From an uncultured Prevotella sp. (GTDB taxonomy: Bacteria > Bacteroidota > Bacteroidia > Bacteroidales > Bacteroidaceae), in NCBI GenBank assembly GCA_900769055.1, contig CAAGFF010000201.1, positions 1-19,251 of the forward strand: a stretch of DNA of 19,251 nucleotides, given 5' to 3'. The notes under the pieces are model-generated. The model ran no database searches and was not told the DNA's origin. It saw only the letters and a program-made list of their open reading frames with translations. How positions within the stretch are numbered: position 1 is the first letter of the stretch; every line of letters starts with the position of its first letter. The translations under genes and the position numbers were made by a program. This document shows, one piece after another, positions 1 to 8,667 of the stretch.

Positions 1-42
1 AAAATCGTACGAGGGAGTCCATATCAGCTATGGGCTCCCTCG
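1..42 (-). terminator. Probable intrinsic terminator at the end of the envelope operon
   Basis: On the minus strand, downstream of the OmpA-family gene, an 8-bp perfect stem (CGAGGGAG, plus-strand 10-17, with CTCCCTCG, 35-42) encloses a partly paired 17-base interior. It is followed by TACGATTTT at the very edge of the window. The stem is GC-rich and the T tract is short. It is read as the operon's terminator, but the tract may continue outside the window. Confidence 0.6.
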
Positions 43-74
43 TGATGTCTAACAACGTGAAGTGCGGTAAATAA

Positions 75-1208
75 TTATTCGGCTATACAGATAGAAACTC
101 TATTCATGTCATTCTCTGCAAAAGGCTGCTCGCGAGCGCCCTTCGAGTCGGAGGTTATGCGGTCTGCGGCAATGGCATACTGTGTAGTCAGAGTGTTCAC
201 TACAGACTCTGCACGTTCTTTTGCCAGACAATCATTAACCCTATCGTTACCTGTACCGGCATCAGCGTATCCTGTGATGGTAATCTTCGCATTCGGGTTT
301 GCGTTGAGGTAGGCAACAATGTCCCTTACCTTAACGGTCTCGCTGTCGGCAATCTTTGAGGAGTTGATCTTGAAGAATATGTCGCGGCGCAGAGGCTCAA
401 CTTTCTTCACCTCCTCTACTACAGGAGCAGGCTTCACTACTGGGGCTACGGGAGCAGGCTCTACAGCTACAGGCTCCTCCTTAACAGGCTCTTTCTTGGT
501 ATATGTCTTACCAAGGTTGATGCGCAGACCGGCCAGTGCGTTGAAGTACCAGTCAGCATTGCCAGCCTTCTTTGAATTGTAGTGGTCGCTCAGCACGTTG
601 GCGTTACCCTCAACGATGATGCTGACGGCATTGCTCACACGGAAGGACAACTCAACACCTCCACGTCCGTATACGTTGGTCTTTGTGCCGTCCCAGAGAT
701 ACTCAAGGTTGTAGGCATCCAGACGGTTGAGCTGGGCAGCTATGGCATTAACCTCGTCATTGTCGAAGGCGATGTTCACACCACCACCAAGGAAAGCAGT
801 AACATTGAAAACGCGGTTGGGATTGTAGCCGCAGAACGCATTGGAGAGGTTGAACATGAAGTCAAGGCCGGGAGCCACATACTTGAACTTATAGTCTGCA
901 GTATAGGCGGGACTGCCCTGAGCGTCACGATAGTTGCTCCAGCCGCCCTTGCTCTGCCAGGCGTTGGCCTGAAGGCGGGTGGCGAACCATGGAGTTACCT
1001 GCCAGCCCAAGGCGACCTGAACGTTAGGACTGAGCAAGTCACCAAACGACGCCTCGCCAAGGGTATACTGCGCTCCACCTGCAACATTCACGAACAGGTG
1101 TTTCTTAAACTCGTACTCGGCACCATCCTTGTCAGTGTAGGTCTGTGCCAATGCTGTCGCACTGAAAGCAACCAATGCGGCAGCGATAATTGACTTAAGT
1201 GCTCTCAT
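75..1208 (-). CDS. OmpA-family outer-membrane protein
   Basis: This 377-residue protein probably spans the outer membrane through an N-terminal beta-barrel and holds peptidoglycan through a C-terminal OmpA domain. A signal peptide ends near residue 21 (ATALAQ). Residues ~35-235 are rich in alternating aromatic/polar strands, as in porin-like barrels. A Pro/Val/Glu-rich linker spans ~236-272. The OmpA domain follows (DIFFKINSSKI near 276, then ITITGYADAGTGNDRVND and KERAESVVNTL). Its last motif reads MNRVSI rather than the usual NRRV. The gene starts 57 bp after the preceding stop with no Bacteroidetes consensus promoter in the gap, so it is either cotranscribed or has a promoter inside the upstream gene. 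Similar proteins are major envelope components in Bacteroidales. The family call is firm; a specific symbol is not. Confidence 0.9.
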   Translation of the reverse strand: MRALKSIIAAALVAFSATALAQTYTDKDGAEYEFKKHLFVNVAGGAQYTLGEASFGDLLSPNVQVALGWQVTPWFATRLQANAWQSKGGWSNYRDAQGSPAYTADYKFKYVAPGLDFMFNLSNAFCGYNPNRVFNVTAFLGGGVNIAFDNDEVNAIAAQLNRLDAYNLEYLWDGTKTNVYGRGGVELSFRVSNAVSIIVEGNANVLSDHYNSKKAGNADWYFNALAGLRINLGKTYTKKEPVKEEPVAVEPAPVAPVVKPAPVVEEVKKVEPLRRDIFFKINSSKIADSETVKVRDIVAYLNANPNAKITITGYADAGTGNDRVNDCLAKERAESVVNTLTTQYAIAADRITSDSKGAREQPFAENDMNRVSICIAE

Positions 1209-1265
1209 AATAATATGTATTTATGATGTTAATAAAGTTGTTAATATTCTCATCCCGATTATATG

Positions 1266-3521
1266 TCAACGCTTAATCTTTATTGGTCTAACCATTCGGC
1301 CATAATAACGATAAAAGTACTGACAGAACGTCGGGACCACGGATTGTGTTACATCAACATAATAGGCAGAATTATCCTTGAAAGGGCCATCAAGGAAATA
1401 CATTATACTTGCCCAATAGGTACCCTGATCATCAAAAGGTGCTGCAAGGAAGATGCTTTTCTGGTTTGTCTTGCTCGTCACTCTATATCCCGGCACACCA
1501 TTTACAGTTTCCCAAGTCCAATTGCACTCTGACATCAGTTCGTTCCACTGTATTTCATTGGGCATCATCCAGTCGCCACCCCATTTGACATGAGCCACAT
1601 CGTATTCAGTGTTTGCTATATCGTCCTGACCAAGGTATATATAGCTGCTGCCATCATAGTAGGTGTAGTTACTGCGAGTATACTCAGACTTTGTAAAAGT
1701 CTCGCCCCATGCGTATAAATCACCACTCTGCTCAGGAGAATTTGCCCCGATATTCACAGATGACCACTCAACGCTCAGTCCAAGATCGACAGCATATTTG
1801 TCAGAATCGGACGGGTTTTCAATTTTTGGAGGATTATAAGGGTCATAGGTATTGGATGCTCCACTCACAGGGCGGATACTCATACCTATATACTTAGTCT
1901 CGTTCGATATTCTTCCGTTAACCCCCGCTGATGTGGAGAAGGTATAGCATTTAGCCTGAAGGTTGCTGTAGTTCTCAGAAGTCCAAAAATAAGCTACAGT
2001 TCCATCACGATATAATGAGCCATCACCTTGCCTGTTGCCAGCCATTGGCATGAAAATACTATTGCCGTTTGGACCCTGTACATACCAGCCAACTGGTGTA
2101 ACCTCATCTCCAGGTTCATAAGTCCATGTACACTCTTTTTTCAGTTCGAGGAAGTCGTAAGTATTTGGTAGGTGAGCATTACCACCAAGAACTTTATGTA
2201 CGACATCATACTCCGTAGAGGCAATATCCTCTGGAGAACCCTCTACAAGCCAAGGATAGGTAATCTGGTCTGTACTTACCTCATCCGGATCCGCCCATGC
2301 ATAGAGGTTTCCCTTGTCATTCGTGCCTGTTGCCGACAGGTTATAGCCAGCCCACAGAAGACCTGAAGGCAGGCCAAGGTCTACCCACTGTACAGAATAT
2401 TTCGCAGAAGAGATAAATGATTTTATATCACTTACAGAGTCAGCATGTGCAACATTGGCATACGCCTGATAATAATAGGTCTGACCATAGTCAAGTCCTG
2501 TAAGGTTGAAAGTATGAACCCCATCTGTTTCAAGATCACTTCCAGGCAAACTGATTGTCTCAACATTGCCCGAAACATTCATCACGTCTTCTTCGGAAGT
2601 GGAATAACGAAGGCCAAACTCCTCTATATCCTTCAAGTCTCCTGCAAAAACTGCCGTTATCATAGCCGTATGCGGCTGAATGTTGTAAGCAAGATTAACG
2701 TTTACAGAAACGCCTACTTTATAGGGGCCATAGACAGGACGCACAGCAAATCCCATGTGTCGTAGAGCTTCAGATATGGAAGCAACACTTTCCGTAGACT
2801 CAAGCACAGGCTCCTGACTTCCATCTTCCGTCTCGTCAGTACCATCACCTTCTGTCTCGTCAATACCATCATTGCCTCCATCTGATTGCGGAGCTGCAAA
2901 CTTCAAGTACCTTGCCTGTTGCGGGTCTGGCGAAATAATTCCAGTCCAATAATATCCAGACAAAACATCATCTGTTTTCATACCGCAACGCTTTCCTGTA
3001 ACAGGCATGAAGATAGATTCTCCGCTGGGACCAGTTACATTGTAACCCAAGAACGAGTTGTCCTGATCGCTATAGACGGCAGTCCATTCACAGCTATCAA
3101 TAAGCTCGCGCACTTCCTTCTCCGAAGGAAGGCGCCAACCATCGCCCCATAGTGCGCGAGCCATATCGTATTCTCCATTAACTATGTTGTCATAATAATC
3201 AAGCATTGGATAATAGGCCATATCAGTGCTTTGAACCTTACCGCTCACATCGCCCCATCCAATAAGCAGCGACTTGCCTTCCTCAAACTGGATGTTAGCA
3301 TTAGCCCACTTCACACTAAGTCCAAGGTCTACGGCTTCCGTGGTGTCGGTAGGCTCGATAATTGATATAGGGTCGCTATCACCAAAAGTAATGCTTTCGA
3401 CCTCCCAGACATCTTTCTCTATCGTTGTACCATCTGTCAACGAGATAATGACCTTATGCTGCGCCATTGATGTCAGGAAGCACAACAAGAGGCTGTATGT
3501 TAGTAAGAATGCTCTTTTCAT
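1266..3521 (-). CDS. Secreted protein with three Fibrobacter-type 'major paralogous domain' repeats
   Basis: A 751-residue exported protein of unknown function. A signal peptide ends near residue 20 (TSMAQ), with no lipobox. Three copies of one module follow: residues ~63-263, ~379-553 and ~577-751. Each begins near (A/W)VDLGL with a nearby Trp, contains E/TEYDVA/V followed by a Gly/Leu-Pro region, and ends at RPV or RPI. This is the module annotated as Fibrobacter succinogenes major paralogous domain, common in Bacteroidales surface proteins. The first copy is interrupted by an acidic Gly/Asp/Glu/Thr insertion at ~212-250. A fibronectin-like stretch (~265-370) lies between copies one and two. 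The start codon overlaps the upstream stop by 4 bp (ATGA), implying translational coupling. A surface adhesin or structural role is inference. Confidence 0.8.
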   Translation of the reverse strand: MKRAFLLTYSLLLCFLTSMAQHKVIISLTDGTTIEKDVWEVESITFGDSDPISIIEPTDTTEAVDLGLSVKWANANIQFEEGKSLLIGWGDVSGKVQSTDMAYYPMLDYYDNIVNGEYDMARALWGDGWRLPSEKEVRELIDSCEWTAVYSDQDNSFLGYNVTGPSGESIFMPVTGKRCGMKTDDVLSGYYWTGIISPDPQQARYLKFAAPQSDGGNDGIDETEGDGTDETEDGSQEPVLESTESVASISEALRHMGFAVRPVYGPYKVGVSVNVNLAYNIQPHTAMITAVFAGDLKDIEEFGLRYSTSEEDVMNVSGNVETISLPGSDLETDGVHTFNLTGLDYGQTYYYQAYANVAHADSVSDIKSFISSAKYSVQWVDLGLPSGLLWAGYNLSATGTNDKGNLYAWADPDEVSTDQITYPWLVEGSPEDIASTEYDVVHKVLGGNAHLPNTYDFLELKKECTWTYEPGDEVTPVGWYVQGPNGNSIFMPMAGNRQGDGSLYRDGTVAYFWTSENYSNLQAKCYTFSTSAGVNGRISNETKYIGMSIRPVSGASNTYDPYNPPKIENPSDSDKYAVDLGLSVEWSSVNIGANSPEQSGDLYAWGETFTKSEYTRSNYTYYDGSSYIYLGQDDIANTEYDVAHVKWGGDWMMPNEIQWNELMSECNWTWETVNGVPGYRVTSKTNQKSIFLAAPFDDQGTYWASIMYFLDGPFKDNSAYYVDVTQSVVPTFCQYFYRYYGRMVRPIKIKR

Positions 3522-4015
3522 CTTTTTGTTATTTTAAACGATTTAGTTCCCACCTTAATAATATATACTCCGTCTGGCTGATTGGTAAGGTTGACCATCG
3601 CATAATGATCAACAAGCGTTACATCAGCAGGTATCTTGCGTCCATCAATACTGAACACCCTAACTCCAACTCCATCAGGCAAATCGAGAACAGTCACTAC
3701 TGACGAACCGTCAAAACGAAGACGGGTATCATTCTGGACTGTCGAAATATTCGTAATAATCGGGTCTGGCATCTGGTCAACAAAGGATATACTCACTATG
3801 TTATTATAGTCGAGCACAAGATTGTCAGTTGATACCATGAGCGAGTTTCGTCCAAACGTGAGTGTTGGATTTGCGCTCATCTCTATATAAGTAGAGTCGT
3901 TATCCGCACTACCCATATTCTGCACTATCAGCAGGACATCGTCAGTAGCTTTGGCCATTGAGATAACTCCCAGCAGGGCAAAAGTCAGAAATATTCTAAT
4001 ATATGAATGTATCAT
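3518..4015 (-). CDS. Small exported protein with a type IX secretion-like C-terminal domain
   Basis: A 165-residue protein with an N-terminal signal peptide (hydrophobic residues ~6-20, likely cleavage near AKA-T at 23). Residues ~25-80 resemble a short beta-strand motif frequent in Prevotella secreted proteins. From about 85 to the end it matches the pattern of type A sorting domains: GVGVRVFSIDGRKI, a polar strand, then QPDGVYIIKVG and a basic terminus (SFKITKR). Such domains normally sit on much larger cargo, so here almost the whole mature protein is the sorting domain. It begins 10 bp after the DUF1573 gene and overlaps the next gene by 4 bp. It could be a decoy, a small surface subunit, or a remnant. 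The domain call is pattern-based, not searched. Confidence 0.6.
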   Translation of the reverse strand: MIHSYIRIFLTFALLGVISMAKATDDVLLIVQNMGSADNDSTYIEMSANPTLTFGRNSLMVSTDNLVLDYNNIVSISFVDQMPDPIITNISTVQNDTRLRFDGSSVVTVLDLPDGVGVRVFSIDGRKIPADVTLVDHYAMVNLTNQPDGVYIIKVGTKSFKITKR

Positions 4016-4025
4016 AATTATATTT

Positions 4026-4466
4026 TTACTTGACCACGGAACCTTTTATAACTATCGTGTCACATGGTGTCTGTGGGTCGTTGGTCTCAACATAGATTTC
4101 CCGGATAAATATCTGTGCGTATGACATTTCTTTAGTCTGTAACGTAATATTAAGCATAGCAGAGTCTCCAGGAAGAATTTTCTCTTTGGGATAGTCAACC
4201 AATGTGCAGAAGCAACTTGTGCTGACATCTGTTATTTTAAGCGGCGCGTCGCCGGAATTTCTCAGCATAACAGTATAATTACGGTCAAGCGAGTCCTTTC
4301 TGACGGCACCGACATCGATTTCTTTTTTATCAATTACAACTCTTGCAGAAATGCTGTCAGAGCTATAAAAAGAATAGCCTTTAGCAAATATTGAACAGTT
4401 GTTCCAACCAAGAATTGCAAGTATATAGAGTGACAGCGCAAAGGCTGTCGGTTTAGCGTATCTCAT
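4026..4466 (-). CDS. DUF1573-family exported protein
   Basis: A 146-residue protein with an N-terminal hydrophobic segment (residues ~7-28) and a single immunoglobulin-like DUF1573 domain (~42-143). Its signature is visible: IDVGAV near 50, a repeated strand (YTVMLRNSGDAPLKITDV), a Cys-containing turn (STSCFCTLVDYP), and (EIYVETNDP) near the end. DUF1573 proteins are abundant in Bacteroidetes, usually periplasmic or surface, with no settled biochemical role. The paired cysteines at 85 and 87 are typical of the family. The start overlaps the upstream lipoprotein gene by 14 bp, so the two are almost certainly cotranscribed. Confidence 0.8.
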   Translation of the reverse strand: MRYAKPTAFALSLYILAILGWNNCSIFAKGYSFYSSDSISARVVIDKKEIDVGAVRKDSLDRNYTVMLRNSGDAPLKITDVSTSCFCTLVDYPKEKILPGDSAMLNITLQTKEMSYAQIFIREIYVETNDPQTPCDTIVIKGSVVK

Positions 4467-4959
4467 CTTCTTGTTCTATGCCTTCCGCATCGTTGTCACG
4501 CAAAGTAAGATACCATTGTCCATCCTTCATGACTGGATTGAGGACTAATTTAATGATGCCCTTTCCGTTCATGACATCAGCATTAGGAGTAACCTTCACA
4601 GCCAACTCTATCTTGTTGTCAGTCTGACCACTTAGGCTAAACGAGAACACGTCACATCCGTGTAATGGGAATTTTGTCAATAACGTCTCAAAGTTCTGGC
4701 GTTTCTCCAAAGGAAGATTCTCTATATCGCCTTTATTGAGCTGATATAGCATGGAGGAGGCGGAACTCAAGTCGCGTTTGTTAATTTGCTCAACGAAGGT
4801 ATCTACCAGCTTATTGATGGAAGAAGTATCAGCAGGAGTAAACACCATCGATGGTGGACGGAGATAACCTTCTGCAGGACTTTTCTTTTTACTGTCGCCA
4901 CATGACACAGCCAGCAAGGCTGCTGCCATAAGAAATAGATAACATCTGTTGTTCATCAT
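4453..4959 (-). CDS. Small lipoprotein of unknown function
   Basis: A 168-residue predicted lipoprotein: the signal sequence ends in the lipobox LAVSC, with the acylated cysteine at residue 20, followed by GDSKKK. The mature part begins with a Pro-rich linker, then a helical stretch (SINKLVDTFVEQINKRDL) and strands ending in GQWYLTLRDND. This order of helix then strands around a conserved Trp resembles NTF2-like or DUF4878-type lipoproteins, but that is only an impression. Two adjacent ATG codons (4957-4959 and 4954-4956) could each start it. The gene lies 17 bp beyond the T tract of a strong terminator-like hairpin, so its expression probably depends on read-through from the large lipoprotein gene. 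Confidence 0.7.
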   Translation of the reverse strand: MMNNRCYLFLMAAALLAVSCGDSKKKSPAEGYLRPPSMVFTPADTSSINKLVDTFVEQINKRDLSSASSMLYQLNKGDIENLPLEKRQNFETLLTKFPLHGCDVFSFSLSGQTDNKIELAVKVTPNADVMNGKGIIKLVLNPVMKDGQWYLTLRDNDAEGIEQEDEIR

Positions 4960-4976
4960 TGTGTATATTAAGAGTT

Positions 4977-5006
4977 AAAAAAGGGGAGGCCAAAGACTGC
5001 CTCCCC
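4977..5006 (-). terminator. Strong intrinsic terminator inside the envelope operon
   Basis: On the minus strand a perfect 8-bp GC-rich stem (GGGGAGGC, plus-strand 4983-4990, with GCCTCCCC, 4999-5006) and an 8-base loop are followed at once by six Ts (plus-strand A tract 4977-4982). It lies 20 bp after the stop of the 1182-residue lipoprotein gene and just before the next gene. No promoter consensus lies between it and the next start codon. It would therefore favour the first gene and let only read-through reach the rest. Confidence 0.85.
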
Positions 5007-5026
5007 CCGAGAGTACTAAAAAGATT

Positions 5027-8000
5027 TTAATTGCGTTTTGCGTTACCTGTTGTTGCGTTGATTGTTACATCAGAGTAGCATACTACATAACCCCACTCAT
5101 ATTCTACCAACAGAGGTATACGAACGGTGAAGGTCTGAACAGTTGAGCTCAAGTTCTCATAGATAATCTGTCCGTAGTTGTTCTCACCACCTTCGATGTA
5201 ACGGAGGAGTACGTTGTTAGATACTGCACTCTGCTTAACCTTATCCTCAAGCTTGTTGGCATTGCCACCAGCAGGACTCATGGTTGTGTAGATGTATGGG
5301 TTAAGGATACCAGTAGACTGATCATTCTTCTGACCCTTTGTTACATTACCGCAAACACGGATGCTCTTGATGTTGTAGTATTTCCAGTAGTTAGCGTGTG
5401 TAGCGAACTCATAGTCACGCTGGTCAGTCAGCTTAACGAGGTCGTAGATATCAAGTATCTGCTCCTGATCCTTAGCGTCCTCAAGAGTATCGTTCTGGCC
5501 TTCTGCGTTGATTGGACGGAGGAAGCGCATTGTGAACTCCTTCTGGGTAAGGTCAAGCTCATGCTCGCAAACATTGGTCTTAACCTTGAGCATTACGATA
5601 GCCTTCAGAACATCATCAGCCAGCTTGTTGTGAGCTGCGTAGTTCAGCATAGACTCAGAAGCTACAGAATGAACGTAAGAGATGGTCTGAGTCTTGATGG
5701 ATGAAGCATTACTGTAGCTACCATCAATCTTAGCAATCTCATAGTCGCATGGTGAACCATTCTTAGCAGTTGCCTTAAGAGTCTTCTTGTCTGCACTCAG
5801 TCCGAGAGTCCAAGTAACAATTCTCCAGTCACCAGAAGTCTGCTCCTCAATACCCTTGAAGGTCTTGCCTACATTAGTTCCTGAGAATACGAAATCGTAG
5901 AGCAGTTTGGTATCTGCGAAGTCCTTAGCAGGAGTGATGTCTACAACAGAAGCGAGGCTAATCTTGTTACCTACGAAGAGGTCAGAGAAGCGGGTGTCAA
6001 GTACTTTACATACGCTACCAGCATTTGGATCGTCAGCAGAGAGAACCATAGCGTGAGCCTCCTCTGTTCCGTGCATAGACTCGTTGATACCGTTGTTTAC
6101 ATACCAGTACTCCCTGATGCGGTCTGAGCCATCAGCCTTGAGGAATGTACCGCTTGACCTTTCGATGGTGATTGCACCAGTGCTCAGCTTGAGATATACA
6201 TCAGGATACTTGTACTGGTCGTTAGACTTGTAGCGAACGCAGATTGTGAATGGCTGAGCAGAAGTCTTGCCATAGAGAGCCTTCTCTATCTCAGCAGAAG
6301 AGATTGTCCATGTGAATGTAGATGTCTCAGGTGAGTTAGCATCGTAGTTGTCGGTAACAACACCAATCTTTGGAGACTGAACAGTACCAAGGTTAGCGTT
6401 TGCTGTAGAAACAGAAGAAGTAACATACTGCTCTACCTCACCATTGCTGCTGATTACCAGCTGACCGTCACGGTCGTAGTTCTTGTCGAACTCATCCTTT
6501 GTCATACCGAGAGCGCGGAGTACATCATACTCGATGCGTGCCCATGTGGTAGTAAGGGTAAACTTAGCAGGAACACACTCAGACTTGTAGTTGATAGGAT
6601 CACCAGTGTAAGAAACGATCATGTTTGGAACCTTCACGTCAACACCTGGCACGTTGGTCTTGTCAACAATCTTAACCTTTATGTAACCATAGTCGAGTAC
6701 ACGGTTGTTGTTGTTTACGTCAACCAATGTTACACGTACGATAGGCTGACGGCCTACAGAGTGTGAGCGTACATCGTCAAGGTTTGCATTGAGAGCATCG
6801 AATGCCTCCCAGCTGTAAGCCTTACCATTCTCCTGCGGATACTGAGGACGGAGGATGCCATCCTTGATACCAGCGTGAGCAGCCTCACTTGTCTGGTTGC
6901 TACCCTCGTAGCTTGCAGTAAGCTCGAAACGATACTCAAGACCGTAGTCCTTAAGGTCTGTTGCAGACATGAGGGCGTGAGCCTTGCCATTGAAGTAGTG
7001 TGTCTCAACGAGCTTGTTGAGGTCGAGAGTCTCGTTATACTTAACCTCATCCTGAGCACCGTGCTTCATAGCCTCATATACAGAAGGCATGAGGTGAAGG
7101 TCTGTCTTGTTTGTAAGGGTGCAGTTTACAGTTGAGTGCTGGTTGTCATAGTCGTTGCCGAAGTCCTTGTCGCAAGTGTTGGTAACAATACCTGTACGTG
7201 CTACGTGAGAGAGAACCAGCTTGTCGATAGTTGCCTTGTAAACAGCTGCATAGTCAGAAGTGATGGTGGTGTCCTTAGAACCAGTAGCGTAGTGAGCCTG
7301 AGCTGCACAAACAGTAATCATCTGGTTATCAGCAACACTCTTGATAGCATCTGGATCGGCGAACTTGTAAGTAACGAGAAGCTCGCTTCCGCTCTTCTTG
7401 AACTCCTTAACGCTCATCTTGGCAGCAGATGTTCTGGTGTTCTCGAATGTCTTGTCATCATCAAGAACAGTAACATCGTCTGGAACATCAGCAATAGATG
7501 GATTCATGTGGTAGTGGGCAACGAGATCCTTAGCTGTAGAACCAGCACTGTGAGTATAACGTGCACACTCGCTGTAACCAACGGCCTCCTTGGTGTCAGC
7601 ATCAGCTGCCTTCCACTTAGTATCTGTGATATATACATACTTCAGGTTAGCAGCTCTCATTGCCTCAACACCCCAGTAGTAAACCTGTGGCTTGAACACT
7701 AGGCTGCGGAGCTGACCTGATACGAATACGTTCAGAACAGCAATCTCACCATTGATTTCTGTTATCTTATCATAGATATCCTTAACAGAATCCTTCAGAG
7801 TTTTGATGTCAGAAGTATTGGTATCAACAGCTTTCTGGAGCTTGTCAATCTGATCCTGAAGAAGTTTCTGAGCGTCAGCAATCTTATCCTCAAGAGCCTT
7901 CTTGTCGGCAGCCTTCAGATAGTCACCCTCGATAGCCTTTACACGATCAGCAAGTTTCTCAAGAGCCTTAACCTGCTCTTCGAGATCTTTAGCAACAGCC

Positions 8001-8575
8001 TCGCGAGCGATTCTCTCGTCCTCAAGACCCTTCTGCAAAGCTTTCTCTAGATCGGTTATGTCACCCTTAAGTTTATTGTAGGTATCCTGAATCTCCTGAC
8101 CGAGGTCAGTCCTAACGCTTTCCACGGCAGCATAAATCTCAACTACCTTAGCGTCAAACTCGCTCTTGTCGAGCTTACCACTCTTCAAGTCAGCAATTGC
8201 GGTGTTGAGGTTCTCAAGAGCCTTCTCAGCAGCGTCAATTCTGGCCTCAATCGCAGCCTCAGCAGCCAAAGCACGTGCTATCTCCTTAGAAATAGCATCA
8301 GCATTAGTAGCAGCATCGGCAGCAGCTGAGTTTGCAGCATCCTTAGCCTGCTGAATAAGAGTAGCCAGCTCAGCATCCTTTGCCTGAAGCTCGCTCTTCA
8401 AGTTGCTTATCTCCTGCTGGAGAGCGGTTTTGGTGCTCTCAAGGGCGGGAGAAATCGCATCGATTTGTGTCTGCAAGTCCTTGATGTCGTCATCATAGTC
8501 CTTACAAGACGTGAATGTGGTCGAAGCGACGGCAAGTGCTCCGAACATTAACGCACTAAAAATTTTTCTTTTCAT
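5027..8575 (-). CDS. Very large coiled-coil surface lipoprotein, first gene of the envelope operon
   Basis: A 1182-residue predicted lipoprotein. The signal peptide ends in FTSC, with the lipid-anchored cysteine at residue 24. CKDYDDDI follows; a Lys and clustered acidic residues at this place match the lipoprotein export signals reported for surface-exposed Bacteroidetes lipoproteins. Residues ~27-285 form a long Ala/Glu/Lys-rich coiled coil with heptad spacing, suggesting a stalk. The remaining ~890 residues are beta-rich with no motif I recognise. The architecture matches proteins often auto-annotated as 'PL29 lyase N-terminal domain', a label that describes only the coiled coil. No enzyme active site is visible. 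Its promoter is not evident as sequenced, and an invertible promoter lies upstream. A phase-variable surface antigen is the favoured inference. Confidence 0.85.
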   Translation of the reverse strand: MKRKIFSALMFGALAVASTTFTSCKDYDDDIKDLQTQIDAISPALESTKTALQQEISNLKSELQAKDAELATLIQQAKDAANSAAADAATNADAISKEIARALAAEAAIEARIDAAEKALENLNTAIADLKSGKLDKSEFDAKVVEIYAAVESVRTDLGQEIQDTYNKLKGDITDLEKALQKGLEDERIAREAVAKDLEEQVKALEKLADRVKAIEGDYLKAADKKALEDKIADAQKLLQDQIDKLQKAVDTNTSDIKTLKDSVKDIYDKITEINGEIAVLNVFVSGQLRSLVFKPQVYYWGVEAMRAANLKYVYITDTKWKAADADTKEAVGYSECARYTHSAGSTAKDLVAHYHMNPSIADVPDDVTVLDDDKTFENTRTSAAKMSVKEFKKSGSELLVTYKFADPDAIKSVADNQMITVCAAQAHYATGSKDTTITSDYAAVYKATIDKLVLSHVARTGIVTNTCDKDFGNDYDNQHSTVNCTLTNKTDLHLMPSVYEAMKHGAQDEVKYNETLDLNKLVETHYFNGKAHALMSATDLKDYGLEYRFELTASYEGSNQTSEAAHAGIKDGILRPQYPQENGKAYSWEAFDALNANLDDVRSHSVGRQPIVRVTLVDVNNNNRVLDYGYIKVKIVDKTNVPGVDVKVPNMIVSYTGDPINYKSECVPAKFTLTTTWARIEYDVLRALGMTKDEFDKNYDRDGQLVISSNGEVEQYVTSSVSTANANLGTVQSPKIGVVTDNYDANSPETSTFTWTISSAEIEKALYGKTSAQPFTICVRYKSNDQYKYPDVYLKLSTGAITIERSSGTFLKADGSDRIREYWYVNNGINESMHGTEEAHAMVLSADDPNAGSVCKVLDTRFSDLFVGNKISLASVVDITPAKDFADTKLLYDFVFSGTNVGKTFKGIEEQTSGDWRIVTWTLGLSADKKTLKATAKNGSPCDYEIAKIDGSYSNASSIKTQTISYVHSVASESMLNYAAHNKLADDVLKAIVMLKVKTNVCEHELDLTQKEFTMRFLRPINAEGQNDTLEDAKDQEQILDIYDLVKLTDQRDYEFATHANYWKYYNIKSIRVCGNVTKGQKNDQSTGILNPYIYTTMSPAGGNANKLEDKVKQSAVSNNVLLRYIEGGENNYGQIIYENLSSTVQTFTVRIPLLVEYEWGYVVCYSDVTINATTGNAKRN

Positions 8576-8608
8576 ACGATTAATTTTTGTTAGACATATT
8601 TATTAAAT

Positions 8609-8620
8609 ACAAATATTTGT
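8609..8620. promoter_or_regulatory. Short palindrome in the lipoprotein leader
   Basis: ACAAATATTTGT is a perfect 12-bp palindrome between the left inverted repeat and the lipoprotein start codon. It stays fixed whichever way the segment faces. On the minus strand it includes AATATTTG, one base away from the -7 consensus TAnnTTTG, but no good -33 partner is present. It could be an operator or a weak alternative promoter. Confidence 0.3.
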
Positions 8621-8624
8621 TCCA

Positions 8625-8647
8625 ATCTCTGCCCAAGAAATGTAAAT
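8625..8647 (+). repeat. Left inverted repeat of the invertible segment
   Basis: These 23 bp (core CTGCCCAAGAAATG) are the exact reverse complement of 9949-9971. The match stops abruptly on both sides. The repeat lies 20 bp past the recombinase stop codon and 49 bp upstream of the lipoprotein start codon. It is read as the crossover site of the neighbouring tyrosine recombinase. Confidence 0.9.
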
Positions 8648-8667
8648 CTGAAAAGAAAAAGCTGCGC

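Noticed and set aside
1225..1265. TTGACA and TATTAA 17 bp apart upstream of the OmpA-family gene
   Set aside because: The pattern fits the E. coli housekeeping consensus, which Bacteroidetes do not use, and TTGACA overlaps the stop codon of the upstream gene. Probably chance in AT-rich DNA.
7136..7702. 188-codon plus-strand open frame inside the large lipoprotein gene
   Set aside because: It is fully antisense to a well-supported gene, has no promoter or recognisable domain, and its length is explained by the codon bias of the other strand.
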